A DNA stretch of 32,693 nt from Nocardioides sp. Its GTDB lineage: Bacteria; Actinomycetota; Actinomycetes; Propionibacteriales; Nocardioidaceae. How positions within the stretch are numbered: the first letter of the stretch is position 1; each line of letters starts with the position of its first letter. The stretch covers positions 1-32,693 of the forward strand of contig JAOPXM010000203.1 of the NCBI GenBank assembly GCA_025965125.1, in the 5' to 3' direction. Made by a program: the position numbers and the translations under genes. The notes under the pieces were generated by a model. That model searched no databases. It was given only the letters and a program-made list of their open reading frames with translations, and was not told the DNA's origin. Below, one piece after another: positions 8,625 through 16,460 of this stretch.

Positions 8625-8673
8625 GGCGTGCATCACATCTGCCTCGCCTGAGAGCACCCCGAGAGGATCCCGC

Positions 8674-11133
8674 ATGTCTAGGTCCCGTTCCCGTCGTCGC
8701 CTGTTCACGGCCGCGATCGGCGCCGCCGCCGGCGGCCTGATGGCAGCGATGCTGGCTGTCACCCCACCCGCGTCCGCCGTGACTCCCGACTACGACCCGT
8801 CCGCCGCCTGGGACGCCTCGACGGCGCCGTACCTGGGCTGGAGCAGCTGGAGCATGCAGGCCACCAAGGCCGCAGGCGCCAACCCCCAGGGCAGCTACAG
8901 CTGGCTGACCGAGCAGAACCTCCTCGCGCAGGCCGACTACATGGCCGCGCACCTCAAGCAGTACGGCTACGACTACATCAACATCGACGCCGGTTGGTGG
9001 CGGACCTGGAACTGGACGCCCGTCTACGACCAGCACGGTCGCCCGGCGGTCGAGACCAACCGGCTCCCCTCCGGCATGCAGTACATCGTCGACCACATCC
9101 ACAACCTGGGACTCAAGGTCGGCATCTACATGCCGGCCGGCATGGAGGCCGGCAACGAGGGTGACAACACGCAGCCGATCGACCTGACGCAGACGATCGA
9201 GGGCGCACCCGAGTGCACGCTCGCCGACGCGCTCTACCCCGTGGACCCGAACACCGGCCAGCCGCCGCGCACCAACTTCTGGCAGAGCTCGTACGCGCTG
9301 GACTTCGCGGACACCTCCGACAACTGCGCCCAGGCCTACATCAACTCGATGGTGGACCTCTTCCAGAGCTGGGGCGGGGTGGACCTGCTCAAGATCGACG
9401 GGGTGGCGCCGGGTTCGGGGCGCAGCGACATCGCCGGCGCCAACGCCCGCTACGACAACCGCATGGACGTCGAGGCCTACGACAAGGCCTTCCAGGCGAC
9501 CGGCCACCACACCGAGATCCAGGTCTCGTGGTCGATCGACCAGAGCTACATCTCCGACTTCCAACCCACGGCGGACTCGTGGCGGACCCAGTCCGACGTC
9601 GAGTGCTACTGCACGACGCTGACCAACTGGAACACCGCGTCGGGACGGCTGCCCAGCGCGCTGGACTGGGCCGAGCACGCCGGGCCCGACACCGGCTGGA
9701 CCAACCTCGACTCGCTCCTCGTCGGCCCCAACCCGCTCAGCGGTCTCACCCGGGTGGAGCGCAAGTCGGTGATGGGCATCTGGTCCGTCGCGTCGGCGCC
9801 GCTCTACCTGGGCGACGACCTGCGTGACCTCGACGCCTACGGTCTCTCGCTGATCACCAACCGCGATGTCCTGGCCGTGGACCAGGACCCGAAGGCTGCC
9901 ACCCTGTCCTCGGTGTCGCAGGCCGGCGGGGCGAACGTCGTGTCGCGTCAGCTCGCCGACGGTGACCTGGTGGTGGGCATGTTCAACCTCAGCAGCTCCA
10001 AGCAGCAGGTGGGCACGACCGTGGCCGCCGCCGCAGCGGCAGCGGGCCTGTCCCTGCCCAAGCGGAGGGCCTACATCGTCAAGGACCTCTGGTCCGGAGA
10101 CACCTTCCAGAGCACCGGTCGTCTCAGCGCCCAGGTCCCGGCCCACGGTTCGGTTCTCTACCGCATCTCCAGGGACTCCGGCGGGCTCAGCAAGAACGCC
10201 AGCGCCGTGATCGACCTGAAGGTCGCTGATGCCTCCCTGGCGCCGGGCCAGAAGACCACGGTCACCGCCAAGGTCACCAACACCTCAGGGATCCCGATCA
10301 CCGACGTGTCGGTGGCGCTGCAGGCCGACGGCTGGGTCGTCAAGCACGTCTCGGGCGGCGCGAAGAACACGCTGGCCTCGGGCTCGACGAAGAAGGTCAC
10401 CTTCACCGCAAAGGCGCCGAGCTCGACCGAGCCCATCTCCAGCGGCGAGCTCGTCGCGAGGACGACCTTCAAGGGCCACGGGACCAAGCGGATCGCCACC
10501 GCGGTCACCACGGTCCCGGTGATCTCTCCCGTGCAGGCACCGCGCCAGACGGCGAACACCACGGGAGCAGACGCCGTGTTCGGCCAGCTCGGCAGCAAGC
10601 TGGCGATCTCCTCGGCGGGCGCCAATGTCGGCCCCGCGCAGGGCGGAGGCGGCGGGACCACTCCGGCCGGCGACGCCTACGGGTCCATCTACCTGCCGGG
10701 AGCGCTGGCCGGTGAGGGGACGGTCAGCGCCACGGTGACCCAGCAGACGGGCGGCAGCTCGGCGAAGGCGGGCGTCATGGTGCGCAACGACATCGACGCC
10801 GACGGCACCCCGGTCGGCGTGGCCCTGTACGTCAGCAACGGCAAGGCCGCGATGGTCTACAGCAACGCCACCGGAGGCGGCACGTCGTACACGACGCGCG
10901 TCGGCGGCGGCGGACAGGGCGCCGGCACCCTCACCTACCCGGTGCAGCTGCGTCTGGCGCGCTCCGACACCAGCTATGTCGGGTCCTACTCCACCGACGG
11001 CGGCACCACCTGGACGACGGTCGGCACGGTGACCGCCAGTGGTCAGGCGACCACGCAGGATGCCGGTGTCTTCCAGTCCGCCGGCTCGGGCACCCCGGCT
11101 CTGGCGCAGTTCGACGGGTTCGGCGTCAGCTGA
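8674..11133 (+). CDS. Secreted multidomain GH27 alpha-galactosidase
   Basis: Extracellular glycoside hydrolase family 27 enzyme, 819 residues. A Sec signal peptide with an Arg-rich n-region ends at ASA (cleavage after about residue 35). The GH27 catalytic barrel spans roughly 45-400 (YLGWSSW, YINIDAGWW). The likely nucleophile is Asp242 in LLKIDG, and the acid/base is Asp308 in the R-x3-D motif (Arg304, as in WRTQSD). A beta-sandwich follows to about 497, then a NEW3-like domain (about 510-620) and a C-terminal concanavalin-like/DUF1349-type domain (about 625-819). ATG 8674 follows GAGAGGA. Reading from the TTG at 8596 would start inside the promoter and bury the signal peptide. GH27 also includes beta-L-arabinopyranosidases, so the exact substrate is open. 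Confidence 0.92.
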   Translation: MSRSRSRRRLFTAAIGAAAGGLMAAMLAVTPPASAVTPDYDPSAAWDASTAPYLGWSSWSMQATKAAGANPQGSYSWLTEQNLLAQADYMAAHLKQYGYDYINIDAGWWRTWNWTPVYDQHGRPAVETNRLPSGMQYIVDHIHNLGLKVGIYMPAGMEAGNEGDNTQPIDLTQTIEGAPECTLADALYPVDPNTGQPPRTNFWQSSYALDFADTSDNCAQAYINSMVDLFQSWGGVDLLKIDGVAPGSGRSDIAGANARYDNRMDVEAYDKAFQATGHHTEIQVSWSIDQSYISDFQPTADSWRTQSDVECYCTTLTNWNTASGRLPSALDWAEHAGPDTGWTNLDSLLVGPNPLSGLTRVERKSVMGIWSVASAPLYLGDDLRDLDAYGLSLITNRDVLAVDQDPKAATLSSVSQAGGANVVSRQLADGDLVVGMFNLSSSKQQVGTTVAAAAAAAGLSLPKRRAYIVKDLWSGDTFQSTGRLSAQVPAHGSVLYRISRDSGGLSKNASAVIDLKVADASLAPGQKTTVTAKVTNTSGIPITDVSVALQADGWVVKHVSGGAKNTLASGSTKKVTFTAKAPSSTEPISSGELVARTTFKGHGTKRIATAVTTVPVISPVQAPRQTANTTGADAVFGQLGSKLAISSAGANVGPAQGGGGGTTPAGDAYGSIYLPGALAGEGTVSATVTQQTGGSSAKAGVMVRNDIDADGTPVGVALYVSNGKAAMVYSNATGGGTSYTTRVGGGGQGAGTLTYPVQLRLARSDTSYVGSYSTDGGTTWTTVGTVTASGQATTQDAGVFQSAGSGTPALAQFDGFGVS

Positions 11134-11155
11134 CAGGTCCTCCGGCTCACCCGCA

Positions 11156-11189
11156 GTCGCCCTCGACGCCTTCCGGTGTCGGGGGCGAC
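11156..11189 (+). terminator. Terminator-like hairpin after alpha-galactosidase
   Basis: GTCGCCCTCGAC (11156-11167) pairs with GTCGGGGGCGAC (11178-11189) over 12 bp with one G-U pair, leaving a 10-nt loop. No T-tract follows, which is common in high-GC actinomycetes. It lies 22 nt after the alpha-galactosidase stop codon and marks the end of the galactoside locus. Confidence 0.7.
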
Positions 11190-11262
11190 CGTGGGTCTGA
11201 CGGCCCGTGACCGAGCCACCCCGCGACCTTGCGCACTCGGCCCCCGCGTCCCTCACCGATCG

Positions 11263-11291
11263 TCGGTGACGGCACGCCGTGGACCTAGAAT
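11263..11291 (+). promoter_or_regulatory. Possible promoter of the amidohydrolase gene
   Basis: TAGAAT at 11286-11291 is a good -10 hexamer. TCGGTG at 11263-11268, 17 nt upstream, is a poor -35. It lies between the terminator hairpin and the amidohydrolase start, which needs its own promoter. Confidence 0.35.
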
Positions 11292-11339
11292 TCACCAGAC
11301 GGCAGCGGCAGAGGTCGGCCTGGCAACCAAGGGGGAGAT

Positions 11340-12221
11340 GTGACGCTCGCACGCGTCGACGTCCACACGCACCTCGGCAAGCACGGCACCCACGTGCATG
11401 CCCCGCTCGCGAGCGACGAGGAGCGCGCCTGGGGGAGGGTGACCTGGGACGTCGAACCCGACGAGCTGTTCACCGAGTCCGACTCGGCGGGCACCTCCAT
11501 CGTGCTCGCCTTCGACGCGGAACCGGTAGGGGTCGTCGTCTCCAACGAGTACGTCGCCGAGACCATCGCCGGCCGCGACAACCTCATCGGGTTCGCCAGC
11601 GTGAACCCGACCCGGACAGACGCACCCGAGCGGCTGGCGAACGCGATCGAGGTCCTGGGGCTCCGCGGCCTGAAGCTCGGTCCGACGTACCAACACTTCC
11701 ACGCGCACGACAAGCAGTCGCTGGCCCTACTCGAGGTCGCCGACCACTATCGGGTGCCGGTGCTCTGGCACCAGGGCACCACGTTCACATCCGCCGCGAT
11801 CGGCGAGTTCGCGCGGCCTCTCGACCTCGACCTGGTGGCCCGTCGGTTCCCCGACCTGCCCATGTGGATCGCCCACTTCGGTCATCCCTGGATGGAAGAA
11901 GCGGTCAGCGTGGTGCGCCGCCACGAGCACATGTACATCGACACCTCGGCCCTCGACACCCGACCCTGGCAGTTCGCCCAGGGCCTTGCCTGTGCCCACG
12001 AGTACCGGGTCATGGATCGGGTGATCTTCGGCTCCGACTACCCCTTCTCGACGGTCGCAGGAACTGTGGCAGGACTCACCGCCGCAGTTGAGCTGTGCGC
12101 CCGGATGGGGATCGCGCCGCTCACGACCGAGACGGTGGACGAGATCCGCTTCCGGGACGCGCTGCCGCTGCTGGGCCTGGACCGCCCGTCCCCCGGCGCG
12201 GATGCCCCGCCCCCTGACTGA
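11340..12221 (+). CDS. Amidohydrolase family 2 (COG2159) metal-dependent hydrolase
   Basis: TIM-barrel metal-dependent hydrolase or decarboxylase of the amidohydrolase-related family (PF04909), 293 residues. Metal ligands expected for the family are visible: HTH in VDVHTHLG near residue 9, a His in VLWHQG, the His in WIAHFGHPW, and the Asp in IFGSDYPFS. Such enzymes hydrolyse or decarboxylate small carboxylated compounds, and the substrate cannot be read from sequence. The start is GTG 11340 after GGGGG; an ATG at 11338 is followed at once by TGA in its own frame. The gene converges with the aldehyde dehydrogenase gene, 38 nt away. It may act in the same catabolic programme as the IclR-flanking genes, but this is guesswork. 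Confidence 0.85.
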   Translation: MTLARVDVHTHLGKHGTHVHAPLASDEERAWGRVTWDVEPDELFTESDSAGTSIVLAFDAEPVGVVVSNEYVAETIAGRDNLIGFASVNPTRTDAPERLANAIEVLGLRGLKLGPTYQHFHAHDKQSLALLEVADHYRVPVLWHQGTTFTSAAIGEFARPLDLDLVARRFPDLPMWIAHFGHPWMEEAVSVVRRHEHMYIDTSALDTRPWQFAQGLACAHEYRVMDRVIFGSDYPFSTVAGTVAGLTAAVELCARMGIAPLTTETVDEIRFRDALPLLGLDRPSPGADAPPPD

Positions 12222-12259
12222 CCATCACCTGCCGCGCCACCACGGCCTCGTCCGATGGT

Positions 12260-13777
12260 TCAGGCCGGCGTGGGGACGACGACTCCGTCGACCCTGCGGG
12301 GTATCCCGCACGGCTCGTCTCGCAGCTCGACAGGGAGGAGCGCCGTCGGAGCGTCCTGCCAGGCTCGGGGGCGCAGGAACCGGCGCACCGCGGTCGCCCC
12401 GACCGACGTGTGCAGAGAGTTGGAAGCCGGCCAGGCACCACCATGATGCTGGGCCCACGAGACGGCCACCCCGGTGGGGAACCCGTTGTACACGATGCGC
12501 CCCGCCGCCTCTTCGAGGACCTCGCGGAGCGCACCGTCGACGGCTCCTTCGTCAGAGCCCGTGTGGAGGGTCGCCGTCAATGAGGGGGGCACCCGCGCGA
12601 GGACGGGCAGCAGGTCCGCGACGTCGTCGTAGCGCACCACCATCGAGACCGGGCCGAAGCACTCCTCGAACATCGAGTCGATGAGGTCCTGACTGGACAC
12701 CTCGAGGAGGTGCGCCCGGGCGGACCGCCCGTCCGCGTCCCGCTGAGGGGTGGCCGCGACCTCACGCACGCCCAGGCATGACTTCAGGGAGGCAAGTTGG
12801 CGCTGGAACGCCTCGCCGATCTGGGCGTTCAGCATCACCCGGGACTGACCGGCTTCGATGACCGCGGCGGCCGACGCCACAAGGACGTCGCCGTCCGGTC
12901 CGGACGGGACGAACGCCAGACCCGGCTTGGTGCAGAACTGCCCGACTCCCAGGGTGAACGAGGCGGCGAGACCCTGTCCGACCTCCTCGGCTCGTTCGGC
13001 GGCGGCCGCGGCGGTGACGACCACCGGGTTGAGGCTGCCGAGCTCGCCGTAGAAGGGGATCGGCGCCGGACGGGCTTCGGCCAGTCGCATCAACGCCCGT
13101 CCGCCGCTCGGAGAGCCGGTGAACCCGACGGCCGAGATCTCAGGGTGCTGCACGAGCTGAGCCCCGGCCGCTCGACCGAAGACGATGCCGATGGTTCCCT
13201 CGGGGGCTCCGACAGCTGTGGCGGCCTCCGTCATGAGCGCGGCGCAGAGAAGAGCTGTCGCAGGGTGCGATTCGTGCGCCTTCACGATGACGGGGTTCCC
13301 CGCAGCCAACGCCGAGGCCGTGTCGCCGCCGGGAACCGAGAAGGCCAGCGGAAAGTTGCTCGCCCCGAACACCGCGGTGGGGCCGACAGGCACCAACATC
13401 CGCCGCAGATCCGGGCGTGGCCCCATGTCGGTCGGCCCGGCGTGGTCGATGACCACTTCCAGGAATCCGCCGTCGTCGACCACGTCGGCGAACATCCGCA
13501 GCTGGAAGCAGGTGCGCGTCAGCTCACCATTCAACCGGTCCGTGCCGAGAGCGGTCTCGGCGTCGGCCGTGGTCACGACCAGCTCGCGTCCGGACTCGAG
13601 GACGTCCGCCATGGCGCGCAGCAGGCCCGCACGCCAGGCTCGCCCGAGCGTTCGGATCGTTCGGTGGGCGGCCCGGGCACGCACACAGATCTCGTGCACC
13701 TCGTGGGCCGTGGTCTCCGGACCCACGACGAGCCGGACCTCGCCGGTCCGGGGATCGACACTCTCGACGTCCGGCAT
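12260..13777 (-). CDS. 2,5-dioxovalerate-type aldehyde dehydrogenase
   Basis: NAD(P)+-dependent aldehyde dehydrogenase, 505 residues. It is most like the alpha-ketoglutarate semialdehyde (2,5-dioxovalerate) dehydrogenase group, which oxidises the semialdehyde to 2-oxoglutarate at the end of sugar-acid and hydroxyproline pathways. The catalytic Cys282 lies in GVGQFCTKPG, a motif typical of this group, and the general base Glu245 in YGELGSLNP. FGASNFPLAFSVPGGD and the GFTGS coenzyme loop are present. ATG 13777 begins 2 nt after the stop of the HIT-like gene, so it is the last gene of the IclR-AKR-HIT operon. The exact aldehyde is inferred from family resemblance, not proven. Confidence 0.87.
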   Translation of the reverse strand: MPDVESVDPRTGEVRLVVGPETTAHEVHEICVRARAAHRTIRTLGRAWRAGLLRAMADVLESGRELVVTTADAETALGTDRLNGELTRTCFQLRMFADVVDDGGFLEVVIDHAGPTDMGPRPDLRRMLVPVGPTAVFGASNFPLAFSVPGGDTASALAAGNPVIVKAHESHPATALLCAALMTEAATAVGAPEGTIGIVFGRAAGAQLVQHPEISAVGFTGSPSGGRALMRLAEARPAPIPFYGELGSLNPVVVTAAAAAERAEEVGQGLAASFTLGVGQFCTKPGLAFVPSGPDGDVLVASAAAVIEAGQSRVMLNAQIGEAFQRQLASLKSCLGVREVAATPQRDADGRSARAHLLEVSSQDLIDSMFEECFGPVSMVVRYDDVADLLPVLARVPPSLTATLHTGSDEGAVDGALREVLEEAAGRIVYNGFPTGVAVSWAQHHGGAWPASNSLHTSVGATAVRRFLRPRAWQDAPTALLPVELRDEPCGIPRRVDGVVVPTPA

Positions 13778-13779
13778 GG

Positions 13780-14223
13780 CTAGCGCAGGGCTGTTCGCAG
13801 CTCGTCGGCGATCCGCAACGCCTCGGGTACGTCGATCATGTCCTTGCACGCGTCCATGTACGCGAGGCCACGCCCTTCCGGAGGAACCCACTTGGGCCGG
13901 GCGAGAATCGGGAAGTGCCAGTGCGGCCAGCGTTCGGACATCGCGACCTGGTAAACCCGATCCGGTGCCATCAGGTCGTTGATCGCGCCCGAGACCCGCC
14001 GGATCATGCCACCGAGCGACTTGGCCTCGACATCGTTCAGGTTGAAGGGGCCTTCGACGTGCCGACGCACGGTCACGATCAGCCAGCCCGGCACCTCGAA
14101 TCCCGGAAGCACCCCTCCGAGCCAGTGCTCCTCCTCGAAGACCCAGCCCGACTCGGGGCCGTTCGACTCCACGAGCGAACACATCAAGCACTCCGGCAGC
14201 TCGTTTGCAGCTTTCTCGTCCAT
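13780..14223 (-). CDS. HIT-like protein with an altered histidine triad
   Basis: Small protein (147 residues) resembling HIT-fold nucleotide hydrolases and transferases. An N-terminal CxxC pair (Cys12, Cys15) and a beta-sheet region (FEVPGWLIVTVRRHVEGPF) lead to PHWHFPI at residues 100-106. In this motif the first two histidines (His101, His103) fit the H-x-H-x-H pattern, but the third is Pro105. The middle His, nucleophilic in HIT enzymes, is kept. Start ATG 14223 has AAAGG about 10 nt upstream. It sits 28 nt after the aldo-keto reductase gene and 2 nt before the aldehyde dehydrogenase gene, so it is clearly part of that operon. A role in a carbon-catabolic operon is unexplained. Confidence 0.75.
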   Translation of the reverse strand: MDEKAANELPECLMCSLVESNGPESGWVFEEEHWLGGVLPGFEVPGWLIVTVRRHVEGPFNLNDVEAKSLGGMIRRVSGAINDLMAPDRVYQVAMSERWPHWHFPILARPKWVPPEGRGLAYMDACKDMIDVPEALRIADELRTALR

Positions 14224-14251
14224 CCTTGTTGCACCTTTCTTGTCAGAATTG

Positions 14252-15229
14252 TCAGTACTGTCCCTCGACCGACCGCGGACGGTAGGGGCCCTCGAGGGCC
14301 GCCACCTCGTCGTCGGTGAGTGTCAAGGAGGTCGAGGCGACCGCCTCGGTGATGTGGTGCGGCTTGGTCGCGCCGATGACCGGAGCGGCCACCGAAGGCT
14401 TGGTGAACAGCCACGCGAGGGCCACCTGCGCACGACTCACGTCGTGGCGCGTCGCGAGGTCTCCGACGACGTCGAGGATCCCGTGCTCGACATCGTCGCG
14501 GTCATAGCGAGAGGCGATCGGGTCGGCCTGCCCGCGGTGGGTGTCGATCGACTCCGCGCGCGGCCGGGCGAGCCGACCGCGGGCCAGCGGGCTGTACGGG
14601 ATCACTCCGACGCCCATGTCCAGGCACTGGGGGAGCATCTCGCGCTCGTCCTCGCGATAGAGCAGGTTGTACTGGGGATGCATGGAGATGAACGGCGTCC
14701 AGTGGTTCTCGGCGGCGACGCGCTGGGCCTTGGCGAACTGCCAGGCGGCCATGCTGGAGGCCCCGAGGTAACGGACCTTGCCGGAGCGCACGCAGTCGTT
14801 CAACGCCTCCATCGTCTCCTCGATGGGAGTGTCGTTGTCCCACCGGTGGATCTGGTAGAGGTCGATGTGGTCCATTCCCAGCCGCCGAAGTGACGCGTCG
14901 ACGCCGTCCATGATGTGTGATCGGGACAGCCCGCCCTCGTTCGGTCCGCTGCCCATGGCGCCCTGGACCTTGGTGGCGAGGACGTAGTCGTCCCGCTTCG
15001 AGAAGACCTTCCGCAGCAGCTGCCCGGTGACCTGCTCGCTGACTCCCGTGGAGTAGACGTCGGCGGTGTCGAAGAACGTGATCCCGGCGTCCGCGGCCGC
15101 CCGGACGAACGGCTCGGCCTCGTCCTGCGGAAGCACCCAGTCGATCCAGGCCGGGTCGCCGTAGCTCATCATGCCCAGGCAGACCTGGGACACCTTCAAT
15201 CCACTCGCGCCGAGTCGGACGTACTTCAT
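14252..15229 (-). CDS. Aldo/keto reductase
   Basis: NADPH-dependent oxidoreductase of the aldo-keto reductase superfamily, 325 residues. It is closest in appearance to the AKR11/YajO-like branch that acts on aldehydes and sugars. The catalytic tetrad is present: Asp54 and Tyr59 in FFDTADVY, Lys87 in LATK, and His128 in DLYQIH. Near the C-terminus, APVIGATKPHH matches the cofactor phosphate-binding loop. ATG 15229 has a good GGAGGAAC site. The gene is 25 nt after the IclR gene on the same strand, so it is probably regulated by that protein. It may reduce an aldehyde or ketone intermediate of the pathway encoded around it. Confidence 0.93.
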   Translation of the reverse strand: MKYVRLGASGLKVSQVCLGMMSYGDPAWIDWVLPQDEAEPFVRAAADAGITFFDTADVYSTGVSEQVTGQLLRKVFSKRDDYVLATKVQGAMGSGPNEGGLSRSHIMDGVDASLRRLGMDHIDLYQIHRWDNDTPIEETMEALNDCVRSGKVRYLGASSMAAWQFAKAQRVAAENHWTPFISMHPQYNLLYREDEREMLPQCLDMGVGVIPYSPLARGRLARPRAESIDTHRGQADPIASRYDRDDVEHGILDVVGDLATRHDVSRAQVALAWLFTKPSVAAPVIGATKPHHITEAVASTSLTLTDDEVAALEGPYRPRSVEGQY

Positions 15230-15254
15230 TGTTCCTCCATGATCTGGTCGTGGG

Positions 15255-16085
15255 TCATCGCGTTTCCTGGCCGGTGAGTAGCTGCGTGATCTCGTCGGCG
15301 GCTGCCCGCACGGAACGTCCCAATGCCTCGATGTGCCGGGTGGCGCGGTCCTGCTTGATGCCCGTGGCGCTCACCGCGCCGACCGGCTCCGGCCCGAACC
15401 GATAGAACGCGGCGCCGAGGCAGAAGACCCCGGGATCGTCCTCTTCGTCGTCGACCGCGAACCCACGCTGCCGCGTGACCTCGAGGTCCGCGGTCAGGTC
15501 GGCGAGCGAGGTGATCGACTTCGCCGTGCGCGCTGGGAGGCCAGAGTCCTCGATGATCTGCTGCACGCGTTCGGCCGGCATGGACGCGAGCATCGCCTTG
15601 CCGGCGGAGCTGGTGTGCGGCAGCTCTCGAACCCCGAGCGGCGTGTGGAATCTGATCGCGCCGGGAGCGTCCACGCGGGCGATGAACATCGGATAGCCGT
15701 TGTCATTGACAGCCGCCCGGCTGGTCAGTCCGGTCTCCTGGCTCAGCTTCACCAGGACGGGACGACAGATGTCGCTCAACGGGATCGCACTCAGGGCGTG
15801 GTCGCCCAACCGGACCAGGGTCATCCCCAGCTGGTAGCGCGGTGGCTGCCCGACGCTCTGCAGGTAGCCGTGGTCGACCAAGGTGCGAGCCAACGCGTAG
15901 GTGGAGCTCTTCGAGAGGCCCATCGAGGCCGTCAGCTCGGCCAGCGACATGCCGGCTGGAGGTCCCGAGACGACATGGTCGATCAGGTGCAGGGCGTGCG
16001 CGACGCTGCCCACGGTGTACGAGCGCCCGGACGTCGTGTCCTTGGGCGCGGCCTTTGGTGAACCTGCCGGTTCCCTGTCAGCCAT
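15255..16085 (-). CDS. IclR-family transcriptional regulator
   Basis: Regulator of 276 residues. An N-terminal winged helix-turn-helix (about 25-85; MSLAELTASMGLSKSSTYAL is its core) follows a flexible tail. The C-terminal IclR effector-binding domain contains the usual LPHTSSAGKAMLA segment, the AVDDEEDDPGVFCLGAAF region and VGAVSATGI. IclR proteins generally sense small acids and control a neighbouring catabolic operon. The gene heads a minus-strand operon with an aldo-keto reductase, HIT-like protein and aldehyde dehydrogenase. It is divergent from the U32-like/ABC transporter operon across a 375-bp region carrying two copies of a 17-bp palindromic motif, which is its likely binding site. 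Confidence 0.93.
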   Translation of the reverse strand: MADREPAGSPKAAPKDTTSGRSYTVGSVAHALHLIDHVVSGPPAGMSLAELTASMGLSKSSTYALARTLVDHGYLQSVGQPPRYQLGMTLVRLGDHALSAIPLSDICRPVLVKLSQETGLTSRAAVNDNGYPMFIARVDAPGAIRFHTPLGVRELPHTSSAGKAMLASMPAERVQQIIEDSGLPARTAKSITSLADLTADLEVTRQRGFAVDDEEDDPGVFCLGAAFYRFGPEPVGAVSATGIKQDRATRHIEALGRSVRAAADEITQLLTGQETR

Positions 16086-16156
16086 GTGGCTCCCCTCGAG
16101 GCCCAGGCGTCCCCGCGGGACGCACGTGATGAGTGGATGCGGTAGAGCCGATGAGC

Positions 16157-16173
16157 GTTCTGTAATACCGATT
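16157..16173 (+). promoter_or_regulatory. Operator-like motif, copy 1
   Basis: The sequence matches GTTCNGTANTACNGAAC except for the last two positions, and shares 15 identical bases with copy 2. Its centre is 80 bp upstream of the IclR gene. It is enclosed by a separate perfect inverted repeat, CCGATGA (16148-16154) and TCATCGG (16173-16179). A site for autoregulation by the IclR protein is the simplest reading. Confidence 0.6.
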
Positions 16174-16351
16174 CATCGGATGAGCCCGGACTGTAGCCCA
16201 GGAGCGACGTCCTGCGCCAGTGGTTGCCTCAGAGGCCCTTGTTTCCGGGTGTTGCTGCGAAGTTTCGCCAAGATTTCCTGGGTAAATCCCGCGTCGTCGC
16301 CATTGACACGATCTTCGGCCAATGCTTGCATTATCGGAGTTAACGAACAGT

Positions 16352-16368
16352 GTTCTGTAATACCGAAC
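16352..16368 (+). promoter_or_regulatory. Operator-like motif, copy 2
   Basis: This 17-bp motif fits GTTCNGTANTACNGAAC exactly and is palindromic except at its three N positions. It lies about 100 bp before the first gene of the rightward operon and shares 15 identical bases with copy 1, 195 bp away. The spacing and symmetry suit binding of an IclR dimer. Confidence 0.65.
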
Positions 16369-16460
16369 AATCCGATTCGAGAAGTTGGCCTTCGACATGG
16401 CGAGGGCCGACGTGGATCTCGGAGGTGAATGCGTATGGAATGGCAGGGAGATGATCGGTT

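Larger units (their letters stand above)
16086..16460. promoter_or_regulatory. Divergent regulatory region between iclR-type gene and U32-like operon
   Basis: This 375-bp gap carries no convincing gene and is AT-richer than its surroundings. It contains the two operator-like motifs listed separately and a TTGACA at 16303-16308. It also has an AATGC-TT-GCATT palindrome (16321-16332) and a GAACA-G-TGTTC palindrome (16345-16355) that abuts the second operator. The TTGACA could be the -35 box of the rightward promoter, but the downstream -10 is poor. It presumably drives both divergent operons. Confidence 0.75.

Noticed and set aside
8596-8673. Earlier TTG start for the alpha-galactosidase
   Set aside because: It coincides with the -35 box and would place 26 residues before the signal peptide. 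ATG 8674 has a ribosome binding site.
12222-12259. Bidirectional terminator between the convergent amidohydrolase and aldehyde dehydrogenase genes
   Set aside because: The 38-nt gap has no convincing stem-loop.
12797-13783. Plus-strand open frame of 328 codons opposite the aldehyde dehydrogenase
   Set aside because: The minus-strand frame has the catalytic Cys and Glu motifs; the plus-strand product has none.
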